A DNA stretch of 64,000 bases from Pantoea vagans (GCF_001506165.1 NZ_CP011427.1:2666001-2730000), one strand, 5' to 3'; shown: positions 7,917-17,162, counted from the stretch's first letter. Notes: generated by a model not told the origin, from the sequence alone. Numbers and translations are program-made.

Positions 7917-10184
7917 ATGTCGTTTGCCCACCCATTATGGCGCTTCGCCATGTGGATGCTGCTCTGTCTGTTCCTCATGCCTGCCGCCAACGCGGTCAAT
8001 CTGCCGCAGGCGGCCGTTGCGGCTCAACAAACGCAAACCCCCACAGCCAGCAACACGGCTAACAGCGAACCCACCATTGAAGATAAAAAAGCCGCCTATG
8101 CCGCACTGGCTAATATTCTGGAAGACAGCACTTCGCGCCAGGAGCTGATTGATCAGTTGCGCCAGGCTGCCAACAGTAAGGCCGTGGACGAGCAGCCGGT
8201 ACTGGCACCGCCGCAGGCCGATCAGGAAGATCCCACCGTGCTGGAGAGTGTCACCAACGTGACGCGGGAATATGGCGGCGCAGTAGCCTCACAGTTTGTT
8301 CAGTTGCATGACAACATTGTGAATGCGCCGCACAAGGCATTTAACCAACAGACCTTTTTTAATGCGCTTAAGTACTTTGTTGGGCTGGCCGCCGCCGTGT
8401 TTGCCTTCTACTGGCTGACTCGGCTGTTAATGTATCCGATTTGGCAACGCATGGGCCGCTGGGGACGTAATCACAATCTTGAACGCAGCAAATGGCTGCA
8501 TCTGCCTGCCACCATTGCATCAGCGTTTATCCTCGATTTACTGCTTCTGGCATTGACGCTGTTTATCGGCCAGATCATCAGTGATAACTACCACAACAAC
8601 AACCGCACCATTGCCTATCAGCAAGGGCTGTTCCTGAATGCGTTTGCCCTGATTGAATTTTTCAAAGCGGTGCTGCGCCTGATTTTCTGCCCCCGCTTCC
8701 CTACCCTGCGTTTCTTCCATCTCTCCGATGCACGCGCCGCTTACTGGAATACGCGCCTGAGCTGGCTGAGCGGTATCATTGGTTACGGACTGTTGGTGGT
8801 GGTGCCGATTGTCTCTAACCAGGTGAATATGCAGGTCGGCGCGCTGGTGAATATGCTGATCATGTGCATCATGACTGGTTGGGCACTGTGGTTGATTTTC
8901 CGCAACAAACGCAATATCCATGATGAGTTGGCGCGCCTGGCCGATCGCAGCATGAGCTTCTTTGCCCTGTTCATTCGCGCCTTCGGTATGGTGTGGCACT
9001 GGCTGGCGAGTGCTTACTTTATTGCCCTGTTCCTGTTCTCTATTTTCAATCCTGGCGACAGCCTGAAGTTTATGATGTCTGCCACGGTGCGCAGTATGGC
9101 GATCATTGTCATCGCCGCGCTGATCTCTGGCATGTTGACACGCTGGATTGGTAAGACCCTGACGCTGTCGCCCGACCTGCGGCGCAATTACCCTGAGTTG
9201 CAAAAACGGGTGAATGACTGGGTAAAAGCGCTGCTAAAACTGGCTCGCGTCATTACCGTGTTTGCCACTCTGCTGCTTTTACTGAACGCCTGGAATCTGT
9301 TCGATCTTACACACTGGCTGACCTACGGTGCCGGGCAGAAGATGGTTGATGTGCTGATCCGCATCGTGATGATTCTGCTGCTCTCCGCCATTGGCTGGAC
9401 GTTACTCGCCAGCTTGATTGAGAGCCGCCTGGCCTCAGATTCTCACGGTCGCCCGATGCCCAGTGCGCGTACGCGTACACTGCTGACGCTGTTCCGAAAC
9501 GCGCTGGCCGTGGTGATCAGCACCATCACCATTATGATTTTGCTGTCGGAAGTAGGGGTGAATATTGCGCCGCTGCTGGCGGGTGCGGGTGCGTTGGGGC
9601 TGGCGGTGTCATTCGGTTCCCAAACGCTGGTGAAGGATATTATCACCGGCATCTTTATCCAGTTTGAGAACGGTATGAATACCGGCGATTTGGTGACGAT
9701 TGGGCCGATTACCGGCACGGTAGAACGCATGTCCATTCGCTCGGTTGGCGTGCGCCAGGATACCGGTGCCTATCACATCATTCCGTGGTCTTCGATCACC
9801 ACCTTCGCCAACTTCGTGCGCGGCATCGGCTCATTTGTAGCGAACTATGATGTAGACCGCAGTGAGGATACCGAGCGCGTCAACGCCACGCTGCAAGCGG
9901 CAGTGAAAGATTTACTGGATAACCCAGATATTCGCGGCATGGTGATCGGCGAACCGAGCTTTTCGGGCTTGGTCGGCTTAACCAATCAATCTTTTACTGT
10001 GCGCGTGTCGTTTACCACCCAGCCGTTGAAACAGTGGACGGTGCGGTTTGCGCTGGATGATAAAGTGAAAAAGCATTTTGATGCGGCAGGGATCAGAGCA
10101 CCGCATCAAACAGTAGAGGTGATGCAAACCGGCAGTGATGTGGCCTCTGCTGCCAGTGTGCCTGCGCTGCCGCCACCGATGTAG
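7917..10184 (+). CDS. ybiO: Large MscS-family mechanosensitive channel YbiO
   Basis: A 755-residue inner-membrane channel related to E. coli YbiO (741 aa). It has a signal peptide ending in AANA, a periplasmic N-terminal region, about ten hydrophobic helices and then the MscS core. The pore helix GVNIAPLLAGAGALGLAVSFGSQTLVKDI is rich in Ala/Gly, and the beta domain contains FENGMNTGDLVTIGPITG and VPW-like IIPWSSITTFANFVRG. It opens under membrane tension to release solutes after hypo-osmotic shock. I chose ATG 7917, six bases after AAGGAG (7905-7910). An upstream in-frame TTG at 7899 has no such site. Its position after glnQ is the E. coli order. Confidence 0.95.
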   Translation: MSFAHPLWRFAMWMLLCLFLMPAANAVNLPQAAVAAQQTQTPTASNTANSEPTIEDKKAAYAALANILEDSTSRQELIDQLRQAANSKAVDEQPVLAPPQADQEDPTVLESVTNVTREYGGAVASQFVQLHDNIVNAPHKAFNQQTFFNALKYFVGLAAAVFAFYWLTRLLMYPIWQRMGRWGRNHNLERSKWLHLPATIASAFILDLLLLALTLFIGQIISDNYHNNNRTIAYQQGLFLNAFALIEFFKAVLRLIFCPRFPTLRFFHLSDARAAYWNTRLSWLSGIIGYGLLVVVPIVSNQVNMQVGALVNMLIMCIMTGWALWLIFRNKRNIHDELARLADRSMSFFALFIRAFGMVWHWLASAYFIALFLFSIFNPGDSLKFMMSATVRSMAIIVIAALISGMLTRWIGKTLTLSPDLRRNYPELQKRVNDWVKALLKLARVITVFATLLLLLNAWNLFDLTHWLTYGAGQKMVDVLIRIVMILLLSAIGWTLLASLIESRLASDSHGRPMPSARTRTLLTLFRNALAVVISTITIMILLSEVGVNIAPLLAGAGALGLAVSFGSQTLVKDIITGIFIQFENGMNTGDLVTIGPITGTVERMSIRSVGVRQDTGAYHIIPWSSITTFANFVRGIGSFVANYDVDRSEDTERVNATLQAAVKDLLDNPDIRGMVIGEPSFSGLVGLTNQSFTVRVSFTTQPLKQWTVRFALDDKVKKHFDAAGIRAPHQTVEVMQTGSDVASAASVPALPPPM

Positions 10185-10239
10185 CAACGGAAGTTATCCA
10201 GCGTGCTAAAGCACGCCCCAACACCCCGTTGCCGTTCGA

Positions 10240-11172
10240 CTAACCGTGGCGTGCAATGCGTTTCGCGCGCGCCGCTGGCGGCAGGAAGGTCCAGGCAATA
10301 AAGCGACTCTGTTTCTGCCCTTGCGCCATCTCGATGATACGTACTTCGTACGCCTCAAGATCGCGCAGTTGGTCGCGCAGCGCTGGCAGGTTCTCTTTGC
10401 GCGAAACCAGTGAGGTGAACCAGACAATGTGGTCAGCGAAGGCGACACTTTCATCGATCATCTGGCCGACGAATTGACGTTCGCCCCCTTCACACCACAA
10501 CTCGTTATGCTGGCCACCAAAGTTGAGTGGCGCGTTTTTCCCTAAGCCAAGGTTGCGCGTTTTACGCTGACCAACCATCGCCGCTTCCTGCGCCGAGGCG
10601 TGGAAAGGGGGATTACACAGCACTGCGTGATAGCGTTCATTTTTATGTACCACTCCAGCAAAAATTGCCGAGGCATTTTTCTGGCGGCGCAGCCGCACAC
10701 CGCGCTGCAGACCCGGATTACTCGCGACAATCTGGTTGGCGGCAGTAATCGCTTCGGCGGTGATGTCAGTACCGGTAAAACGCCAGCCGTACTCGGCGTG
10801 ACCAATTAACGGATAGATCAGGTTGGCACCGCAACCGATATCCATGATATCTAAATCGCGCGGAATTTTGCCGCCATTGTCGCCTGCCAGCAGATCGGCT
10901 AAGGCGTGAATATAGTCAGCACGACCCGGCACCGGCGGGGTGAGATAGCCTTCCGGCAACTGCCAGTTGAGGTTGTAGAACAGCTTAATCAGCGCCTGGT
11001 TCAGCAGCATAACCGCTTCAGGATCGGCAAAATCCACCGACAGATCGCCATAGCCGTTGGGACGCACTTTTATCGCCAGCGGCGGATGGGCTGCGGTCAG
11101 AGCGGCAAAATCATAACGGCCCTGATGGCGATTACGTGGATGGAATGGCGAGGTAGCGGCTGGCTTGTTCAT
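10240..11172 (-). CDS. rlmF: 23S rRNA (adenine1618-N6)-methyltransferase RlmF
   Basis: A 310-residue class I methyltransferase matching E. coli RlmF/YbiN (308 aa). The SAM-binding motif is DIGCGAN (111-117), and the N6-adenine catalytic motif is NPPF (187-190). The C-terminal part AQGQKQSRFIAWTFL is typical. It methylates A1618 of 23S rRNA. The ATG at 11172 follows GGAGAAACT; upstream in-frame codons lack a ribosome site. It converges with ybiO, with a small palindrome (GCGTGC/GCACGC, 10201-10216) between the two stops that may serve as a terminator. In E. coli the next genes would lead to dinG. Here the hut region intervenes. Confidence 0.94.
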   Translation of the reverse strand: MNKPAATSPFHPRNRHQGRYDFAALTAAHPPLAIKVRPNGYGDLSVDFADPEAVMLLNQALIKLFYNLNWQLPEGYLTPPVPGRADYIHALADLLAGDNGGKIPRDLDIMDIGCGANLIYPLIGHAEYGWRFTGTDITAEAITAANQIVASNPGLQRGVRLRRQKNASAIFAGVVHKNERYHAVLCNPPFHASAQEAAMVGQRKTRNLGLGKNAPLNFGGQHNELWCEGGERQFVGQMIDESVAFADHIVWFTSLVSRKENLPALRDQLRDLEAYEVRIIEMAQGQKQSRFIAWTFLPPAARAKRIARHG

Positions 11173-11266
11173 AGTTTCTCCGGAAAGTGGCGCGGGCGTA
11201 AGATACGCTGGATGGCGGCATCGCACAATCCGCCTACAAGATTTTCTGCATTGAATTTAAACCTAC

Positions 11267-11400
11267 TATCCCAAAACTGAGTCCAAAAGAATTCGTGCTA
11301 CAGCAAGGCGGCAAGTGTGAGTATCCCAGGCGCTTACAGATTTCAGTGACTGGCGTGCGCACGCTCAGCCAACGCCGCTGTCGTACGAAGTATGAAGGAC
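11267..11400. repeat. Divergent ERIC-type element
   Basis: Follows the ERIC layout (AAGGCGGCAAGTGTGAG, CCAGGCGCTTACAG, TCAGTGACTGGCGTGCG, GAAGTATGAAGG) but differs strongly from the 2474 and 63226 copies, and its left end is TATCCC instead of TATACCC. Its right end stops about 15 bases before the start of the next gene, so it lies in the leader of that gene. Confidence 0.75.
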
Positions 11401-11415
11401 GAATCAGGAGCGCTA

Positions 11416-12045
11416 ATGCGGCAACGTTACACTTATCAACCACGAAGCGGGCATGGCTTGCCGCACGACCCTTTGAACGCCATTGTCGGACCGCGCCCTA
11501 TTGGTTGGGTCAGTTCCCTTAGCGCGAGCGGCCAACGCAATCTGGCCCCCTATAGCTTCTTTAACTGCTTTAACTATCATCCGCCTATCATCGGTTTCGC
11601 CAGCAGCGGCTGGAAAGACAGCGTACGCAATATCAGTGAGAGCAAAGAGTTTGTCTGGAATCTGGCGACGCGCCCGCTGGCGGAAGCGATGAACGAGAGT
11701 TCCGCCTCCGTGCCGCCCGAACAGGATGAGTTTGCGCTGGCGGGATTAACCCCCCTCGCCGCCTCACATGTGAATGTCAGTATGGTGGCTGAGAGCCCGG
11801 TGAATTTTGAGTGCCGTTTAACCCAGCTGATTCGTCTGCAAGATGTGCAGGGAACCGAGCTGGAGAGTTGGTTGGTATTGGGCGAAGTGGTGGCGATTCA
11901 CATTGATGAGTCATTGCTGGAGAACGGTATTTACCAGACGGCTAAGGCGCAACCGATTCTGCGTGCCGGTGGCCCCTCGGCTTATTACGGCATCAGTGAA
12001 GATCTGCGCTTTGATTTAGTCCGGCCAGATGCCCGCCGGGGATAA
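11416..12045 (+). CDS. Flavin reductase-like FMN-binding split-barrel protein
   Basis: A 209-residue protein of the flavin reductase-like (DIM6/NTAB) family. It has the N-terminal FMN-binding stretch IVGPRPIGWVSSLSASGQRNLAPYSFFNCF and the following PPIIGFASS strand typical of that fold. Such proteins bind FMN and either reduce flavin with NAD(P)H for a partner oxygenase or act as small oxidoreductases; no partner oxygenase is next to it, so its job is open. ATG 11416 has AGGAG five bases upstream. An upstream ATG (11392) lies inside the ERIC element and is unlikely. The gene stands alone between an ERIC element and the structured repeat. Confidence 0.85.
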   Translation: MRQRYTYQPRSGHGLPHDPLNAIVGPRPIGWVSSLSASGQRNLAPYSFFNCFNYHPPIIGFASSGWKDSVRNISESKEFVWNLATRPLAEAMNESSASVPPEQDEFALAGLTPLAASHVNVSMVAESPVNFECRLTQLIRLQDVQGTELESWLVLGEVVAIHIDESLLENGIYQTAKAQPILRAGGPSAYYGISEDLRFDLVRPDARRG

Positions 12046-12055
12046 ATCCGGTACC

Positions 12056-12342
12056 TGACGTAGAGACGCAATTTATGGCGTAATGCTCGTCCGTTAATCG
12101 GCTGACGATAACGCCGTCTGGGGCAGCATAGGGGCTGGCGGTCCTCGCGCCGCTTCGCGGTACCTTCACGTCGCTCGTCTGCCTTAACGGACCGGTGCCG
12201 ATGGAACATCCATGTTCCAGCGCCACCTTTCGCCCGCGTCCTGCGGGCTCTCCTGGCATACTCTCTCCGTTCAGCACTGCGGATTGCCTGCCCCTATGCT
12301 GCCCCAGCCTGCTAATGAGCTTCAGTGCGAGTTGTAAAAAAG
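12056..12342 (+). repeat. Structured intergenic repeat, copy A
   Basis: The outer arms CTGGGGCAGCATAGGGGC (12118-12135) and its exact reverse complement (12290-12307) close an 18-bp stem. Inside are hairpins at 12202-12219 (TGGAACAT/ATGTTCCA) and 12232-12248 (GCCCGC/GCGGGC). The same layout recurs, inverted, at 17224-17580 and 50586-50892, and with different but complementary arms at 50306-50583. Short open frames here have no ribosome sites and recur only because the repeat recurs, so I do not call genes. Confidence 0.88.
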
Positions 12343-12387
12343 CAGTGATAGCAAGCGCGCGATAAGCACCCCACGACAGGTTAAGTT

Positions 12388-13866
12388 TTAATGCTTCTTC
12401 ATCACATCAACCGCCTTTGCGATCTCGGGTGCCAGCCAGCGATCTTCCTGCCAGTTCGCCACCACGGCACGTAAGCGATGTAATGCCTGCTTTGTGCCCT
12501 GCGCGAGTGCCTCCTCACCGTGGAAGTCCAGCGCCTGCGCAGCCAGCAGGTATTCGATCGCCAGAATCTGCCAGACGTTACCCACCAGCTTCAGCAGCTT
12601 GAGCGCCGCGCCGGTGCCGAGGCTAAGATGATCCTCTTGCAAACCAGAGGTCACGAAATTATCCAGCACCGCCGGTTGCGCCAGCTGACGGTTTTCCGCA
12701 CACAGGGAGGCCGCCACATACTGCGCAATCATCATGCCGGAATTTACCCCCGGTTGTGCCACCAGGAACGCAGGCAGACCACTGACCAACGGATTCACCA
12801 GTCGGTCCAACCGCCGCTCGGCAATACTTCCCACTTCCGCCATGGCGATGGCTAACAGATCTGCCGCCATAGCCACCGATTCACCGTGTGGGTTCGCCTG
12901 GGACACCACGCGCCAGTTATCCACCGTACCCAGCACCAGCGGATTATCGGTGCAGGCATTTAATTCGGTATTCACCTGACGCGCGGCATGATCGAACTGA
13001 TCGCGGCTGGCACCGTGCACCTGCGGCATCGAGCGCAGGCTCAGTGCATCTTGGGTGCGGACCCCGACACTCTTTGCCAGCAATGGGCTGTCGCTTAACA
13101 ACTGGCGTAACCGCTGGCCACTCACCTGCATTCCTGGGCTGGCTTTCAAGGCTATGACTTCGGCATCAAATGCCACCAACTGCCCACGCAGCGCCTCAAA
13201 GCTCATGGCGCCAGTGACGTCGGCCCAATCCAGCAAGCGCGCCGCATCGTCGAGCGCCAGGCAGGTCAAACCGGTCATGCAAGGTGTGCCGTTGACCAGG
13301 CTCAAGCCCTCTTTCGCGCCCGGTCGATAAGCTGTGAGTCCTGCCTGAGCCAGCGCCTGTTCAGCGGGTATGATCTGATGCTGATACTCAACGTCGCCCA
13401 CGCCAATCAGCGCCAGCCCGATGTGTGCCATATGGCTGAGATACCCCACCGATCCCTGGGATGGCACCTGTGGCGTAATCTGGTTGTTCAGTAACGCCAG
13501 CAGATGCTGCACCAACGCCACAGACACACCCGACTTGCCGTGACTGTAGTTGGCAATTGCAGCACAGAGAATGGCACGCACCTGTTCGCGCGCCAGTAGC
13601 GGCCCGACACCACAAGCGTGACTCAACAGTGTGTTGCGTGAAAGCTGGCTGAGTTGCGCTTCCGGCAAGGTGATATTGCACAGCGCGCCCAAACCGGTGT
13701 TGATGCCATAAGCAATGTGACCGCTGGCCACGATCTGTTCGACTATCTCGCGCCCCTGCGCAATGCGCTGCCAGGCACTGGCACTCAAAGCCAGTTCCGC
13801 GTCAAGCCGGGCAACGTGCACCAGCTCCTGCCATGTCAACGGCGCGTCGCCCCATACGATAGTCAT
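12388..13866 (-). CDS. Aromatic/histidine ammonia-lyase-like protein lacking the MIO triad
   Basis: A 492-residue member of the HAL/PAL/TAL superfamily. It keeps YGINTGLG (53-60), the substrate-site segment [10 protein letters not shown], the arginine of LSLRSMPQ, the DNPLV segment and the acidic motif QEDHLSLGT. The segment that in true lyases reads [14 protein letters not shown], whose Ala-Ser-Gly forms the MIO cofactor, is [11 protein letters not shown] (residues 138-148). It is shorter by three residues, so no MIO can form at the usual place. The tyrosine of the usual QDPYSIRC motif is also missing (QDALSLRS). It overlaps the upstream ABC ATPase gene (ATGA) and lies in a HutC-controlled transporter operon. 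The reaction is unknown; it could be a different lyase, a binding protein or a regulator. Confidence 0.85.
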   Translation of the reverse strand: MTIVWGDAPLTWQELVHVARLDAELALSASAWQRIAQGREIVEQIVASGHIAYGINTGLGALCNITLPEAQLSQLSRNTLLSHACGVGPLLAREQVRAILCAAIANYSHGKSGVSVALVQHLLALLNNQITPQVPSQGSVGYLSHMAHIGLALIGVGDVEYQHQIIPAEQALAQAGLTAYRPGAKEGLSLVNGTPCMTGLTCLALDDAARLLDWADVTGAMSFEALRGQLVAFDAEVIALKASPGMQVSGQRLRQLLSDSPLLAKSVGVRTQDALSLRSMPQVHGASRDQFDHAARQVNTELNACTDNPLVLGTVDNWRVVSQANPHGESVAMAADLLAIAMAEVGSIAERRLDRLVNPLVSGLPAFLVAQPGVNSGMMIAQYVAASLCAENRQLAQPAVLDNFVTSGLQEDHLSLGTGAALKLLKLVGNVWQILAIEYLLAAQALDFHGEEALAQGTKQALHRLRAVVANWQEDRWLAPEIAKAVDVMKKH

Positions 13867-14663
13867 GCGGTTTGCTCCGTGTGGTGGCTTTGATGGCTAG
13901 AGATAAACTGCTTAAAGCGCTGCGATCCTTGTTCGCCAAACATCTCTTGCGGTGTGCCCTGGCAATCAATGGTGCCCTGGTGCATAAACACCACACGATT
14001 GGAGACGTTGCGCGCAAACCCCATCTCGTGCGTCACCACCAGCATGGTACGGCCCTCTTCTGCCAGACTGCGCATCACTTTCAGCACTTCGCCCACCAGC
14101 TCCGGGTCCAGCGCCGAGGTCGGTTCATCAAACAGCATCACTTCTGGGTCCATCGCCAGGGCGCGAGCAATCGCCACACGCTGTTGCTGCCCACCAGAGA
14201 GTTGCGCCGGATAGAAGTCTTTACGATTGAGTAAGCCAACACGGTCCAGCAGCTGTTCCGCCTGCGCGATGCAGCTTTTTTTATCGCGCTTGAGTACATA
14301 GTGCGGCCCTTCAATGACGTTTTGCAGCACGGTCATATGTGACCACAGGTTAAAACTCTGGAACACCATGCCCAAGCGTGAGCGTAGGCGCTCAATCTGC
14401 TTCGGATTCGCCGCCAGTTGATGGCCACGCGCATGGCGCTTCATTTCAATGGTTTCGCCACCGACGCTGACGACACCCGTATCCGGCGTTTCCAGCAAAT
14501 TGATGCAGCGCAGCAAGGTACTTTTGCCGGAACCACTGGCACCAAGAATCGAGATGACATCGCCTTGATGCGCCTGCAGCGAAATGCCTTTTAATACTTC
14601 CATCGCGCCAAAGGATTTGTGGATATCTGTGGCGGTTAAGGTAACAGGTGATGTGGATTGCAT
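13863..14663 (-). CDS. Polar amino-acid ABC transporter ATPase (HisP-like), hut-linked
   Basis: A 266-residue ATPase with Walker [10 protein letters not shown], the [15 protein letters not shown] stretch found in HisP/ArgP-type proteins, signature LSGGQQQR, Walker [13 protein letters not shown] and VTHEMGF. I chose ATG 14663 (MQSTSP), one base after the upstream permease stop and preceded by GGAGAG. It is fourth in a five-gene run: binding protein, two permeases, this ATPase and the ammonia-lyase-like gene, with which it overlaps by ATGA. By similarity and context the imported solute is probably histidine, urocanate or a related amino acid; this is inference. Confidence 0.9.
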   Translation of the reverse strand: MQSTSPVTLTATDIHKSFGAMEVLKGISLQAHQGDVISILGASGSGKSTLLRCINLLETPDTGVVSVGGETIEMKRHARGHQLAANPKQIERLRSRLGMVFQSFNLWSHMTVLQNVIEGPHYVLKRDKKSCIAQAEQLLDRVGLLNRKDFYPAQLSGGQQQRVAIARALAMDPEVMLFDEPTSALDPELVGEVLKVMRSLAEEGRTMLVVTHEMGFARNVSNRVVFMHQGTIDCQGTPQEMFGEQGSQRFKQFISSHQSHHTEQTA

Positions 14664-14664
14664 C

Positions 14665-15393
14665 TTACTCTCCGGCAAGCGGTTTAACGGCGGGTAACGG
14701 CTTTTTTTCAACGCGATGCACCGGGGTTAAACGGCGTTCTAATAACGCGTAAAGCTGGACGATAATGAAATTGAGGATCAGGTAAATCGCCGCAGCACAG
14801 ACAAACACTTCCATGGTGCGATAGGTGCGTTGAATGATCTGTTGCGCCACGCCGGTGACATCCCAAACGGTCACCAGACTGGCCAGTGCGGTGGATTTCA
14901 CCAACAGAATGGCTTCGGTGGAATACGCTGGCAGTGCGTAGCGCAGCATGATCGGCGCGATAATGCGGCGCAGAAGCAACCAGCGCGACATGCCACAGGC
15001 TAACCCGGCTTCAACTTGCCCTGCTGGGACCGCCAGCAATGCACCACGCAAGATCTCAGCGGTGTAAGCCGCCGTGCACAGCGACAGGGCCAGCACTGCA
15101 CAGATAAAGGGTTCGCGCAGGAAAGGCCAGACAAAGCTATGACGGATGACACCAAACTGGCCCAGTCCGTAGTAGATCAAAAACAGCTGGATCAGCAGCG
15201 GCGAGCCGCGGAATACCAGGATATAACCGCGAGCAAAGCCGCTCAGCACCCGCCAGCGGCTCATGCGTAGCGTCAAAATGCCCAGCGCCAGGATGCCGCC
15301 GCACAGGAAGGCACTGATAAACAGTCCCAGCGTCACCGGCAGCGCGGCGCTGAGTTTGAGAAAGGTATCCGTGAGAAAGGCGAAGTCGATCAT
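14665..15393 (-). CDS. Amino-acid ABC transporter permease (HisM-like), hut-linked
   Basis: A 242-residue membrane protein with about five hydrophobic helices and the His/Glu/Gln permease family features: [18 protein letters not shown], and the EAA loop [31 protein letters not shown]. It would pair with the adjacent second permease as the HisQ/HisM heterodimer does. It lies 11 bases after that gene and directly before the ATPase. The long hydrophilic tail after the last helix ([13 protein letters not shown]) is unremarkable. Confidence 0.9.
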   Translation of the reverse strand: MIDFAFLTDTFLKLSAALPVTLGLFISAFLCGGILALGILTLRMSRWRVLSGFARGYILVFRGSPLLIQLFLIYYGLGQFGVIRHSFVWPFLREPFICAVLALSLCTAAYTAEILRGALLAVPAGQVEAGLACGMSRWLLLRRIIAPIMLRYALPAYSTEAILLVKSTALASLVTVWDVTGVAQQIIQRTYRTMEVFVCAAAIYLILNFIIVQLYALLERRLTPVHRVEKKPLPAVKPLAGE

Positions 15394-15404
15394 GCTGCTG
15401 CTCC

Positions 15405-16124
15405 TTAATGCTGTGCCGCAGTGCGACTTTGCCAGGCGCGCCCCAGGCGTAACTCCGCCCGACGAAACGCATGATTAGACAGCAGTGTCAGCACCAGATA
15501 GCAGGCACCGCCAATCAGATAGAAGGTGAAGTAATCACGCGTGGACCCCGCAGCGACCTGGCTGGCACGCATCAGTTCGACAATGCCGGTCACCGACACC
15601 AGCGCCGAATCTTTTAAGCTCATCTGCCAGACATTCGACATACCCGGCAGCGCATAGCGCACAATCTGTGGTAACAGAATGCGCTGTGCGATGCGCCAGC
15701 GTGGCATCCCTATCGCCATCGCCGCTTCAATTTCACCTTTTGCCAGCGCCAGACGTGCAGCGCGATACACTTCACCTTGATAAGATCCAGAGATGAGCCC
15801 AATCGCCAGCGCACCAATCAGGAAGGGTGGCGCTTCGATGAAGCCATCAGCGCCGAACATCTGCCCCACCAGCGTGATCAGACCCGAACCACCAAAATAG
15901 AACAGGTAGATCACCAGCAGTTCTGGGATGCCGCGAAACACCGTTGAATAGGCTTCACCTAACCAGCGCAGCCAGCGCTGCGGCGACAGCTTGGCCGCCG
16001 CAACGCCCGAACCGACTACGGCACCAATCACCAGCGCGGACAGCGACAGTAGTAGCGTGGTGAAGGCGGCCCCCAGGATCAGGCGACCCCAACCATCAGC
16101 ACCAAAACTCAGCAGGCTCATCAT
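15405..16124 (-). CDS. Amino-acid ABC transporter permease (HisQ-like), hut-linked
   Basis: A 239-residue permease with an N-terminal glycine/alanine-rich helix region, STVFRGIPELLVIYLFYFGGSG, and the EAA loop EAAMAIGMPRWRIAQRILLPQIVRYALPGMSN. The insertion after YFGG resembles HisQ rather than GlnP. Two ATGs in a row (16124 and 16121) follow GAGGTG. It is the second gene of the operon, 12 bases after the binding-protein gene. Role: one half of the membrane channel for the hut-linked importer. Confidence 0.9.
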   Translation of the reverse strand: MMSLLSFGADGWGRLILGAAFTTLLLSLSALVIGAVVGSGVAAAKLSPQRWLRWLGEAYSTVFRGIPELLVIYLFYFGGSGLITLVGQMFGADGFIEAPPFLIGALAIGLISGSYQGEVYRAARLALAKGEIEAAMAIGMPRWRIAQRILLPQIVRYALPGMSNVWQMSLKDSALVSVTGIVELMRASQVAAGSTRDYFTFYLIGGACYLVLTLLSNHAFRRAELRLGRAWQSRTAAQH

Positions 16125-16136
16125 CTTTCACCTCAC

Positions 16137-16988
16137 TTACGGCGTTACGTCAGTTTTAAACCACTTTTCACTCAGCTTTTTCACGGTGCCATCCGCCAGC
16201 GCGGCTTTGATCGCCTCGTCAAGTTTGGCTTTCAGATCGTTATCCGCCATGCGTACGCCCATGGCTTCACCTTCTCCCCAGATAGGGCCACCCAACTGCG
16301 GGCCGCTGAAGGTCAGGTTGCTGTTCTCCTTGCGTGCCAGCATCGACTGGGCAAAGGTGACGTCGTCGAATACCGCATCAATACGGCCTGCCTGGAGATC
16401 GAGGATGGCATCGGCCGACGAGGTGTACTCACGCACGTCTGCGACATCTTTGAAGTATTTATCAATGAAGGGGGTGTAGACCGTGCCAGAGGCGATACCG
16501 ATGGTTTTACCCTTAACTGCCGCTTTCAGCGGGGCAATCGCAGCGTTAATTTCTTTTTCATCATCATGCAGTTTGATGATGTTTTTATCCGCTGGCAGCA
16601 GTGGGCTGTCTTTGGTGGTGATGAAGGTGGCTGGCGTGGACGCATAGGGTACGGTGAAATTCACCACTTTTTTACGGTCTGGCGTGATGACAATCGCGTC
16701 CATAATCACGTCATATTTTCCGGCGTTAAGCCCGGCGATCATGCCATCCCAGTTTTGCACCACCAGTTTGCACTGGATGCCCATGCGTTTACACAGGTCT
16801 TCCATCAGTTCAGGTTCAAAGCCGCCTAACTTGCCGCCCGGCAGCGTCAGGTTCCAGGGTTCATAACTGCCTTCAGTGGCGATAGTGATGGATTTCCACT
16901 CTTTCGCCTGCACAGCAACACCGCTGATCAGCAGGCTGGCAAACAGGGTCGTGAGGCAAAAACGGCGAATTGGGGCGCGGTGCGTCAT
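16137..16988 (-). CDS. Periplasmic amino-acid-binding protein (lysine/arginine/ornithine/histidine type), hut-linked
   Basis: A 283-residue type-II solute-binding protein with a signal peptide (about residues 1-27, ending VQA). It has the characteristic ITIATEGSYEPWNL...GFEPELMEDLCKRM start and the DVIMDAIVITPDRKKVVNFTVPYASTPATF segment. The two-cysteine loop (CKRMGIQCK) is seen in ArgT/HisJ relatives. ATG 16988 has AGGAGA at a proper distance; an ATG six codons earlier lacks one. It is first in the operon. Two HutC-type sites lie 69-175 bases upstream, linking uptake to histidine degradation. Confidence 0.91.
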   Translation of the reverse strand: MTHRAPIRRFCLTTLFASLLISGVAVQAKEWKSITIATEGSYEPWNLTLPGGKLGGFEPELMEDLCKRMGIQCKLVVQNWDGMIAGLNAGKYDVIMDAIVITPDRKKVVNFTVPYASTPATFITTKDSPLLPADKNIIKLHDDEKEINAAIAPLKAAVKGKTIGIASGTVYTPFIDKYFKDVADVREYTSSADAILDLQAGRIDAVFDDVTFAQSMLARKENSNLTFSGPQLGGPIWGEGEAMGVRMADNDLKAKLDEAIKAALADGTVKKLSEKWFKTDVTP

Positions 16989-17056
16989 GCGGCTTCTCCT
17001 GGTCATTTATCGAATTGGCTGTCTCTGTTAGCTGATACAGCGCAGATGACATTTCA

Positions 17057-17162
17057 TGTATATACAAGTTAGCGTGCGGCAGATCATTGTCGGCATGAGC
17101 TTTTTGTGAGCCAGCCAGAATAAAATTTGATATCAACCACGTGGTCTTTACTTGTACATACA
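17057..17162 (-). promoter_or_regulatory. Two HutC-type operators upstream of the ABC transporter operon
   Basis: TGTATATACA at 17057-17066 and TGTACATACA at 17153-17162 share the TGTA-n2/3-ACA palindromic core found at every hut promoter in this window. They suggest that HutC, with urocanate as inducer in known systems, also represses the transporter and the ammonia-lyase-like gene. Confidence 0.75.

Noticed and set aside
8538..9203. 221-codon antisense frame inside ybiO
   Set aside because: Gln/His/Arg-rich low-complexity translation typical of a shadow frame opposite a membrane-protein gene.
13388..13681. Frameshift or deletion as cause of the missing MIO triad
   Set aside because: The reading frame is continuous, the gap is exactly nine bases, and residues on both sides are conserved, so it is not a sequencing frameshift. 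A sequence error cannot be fully excluded without reads.
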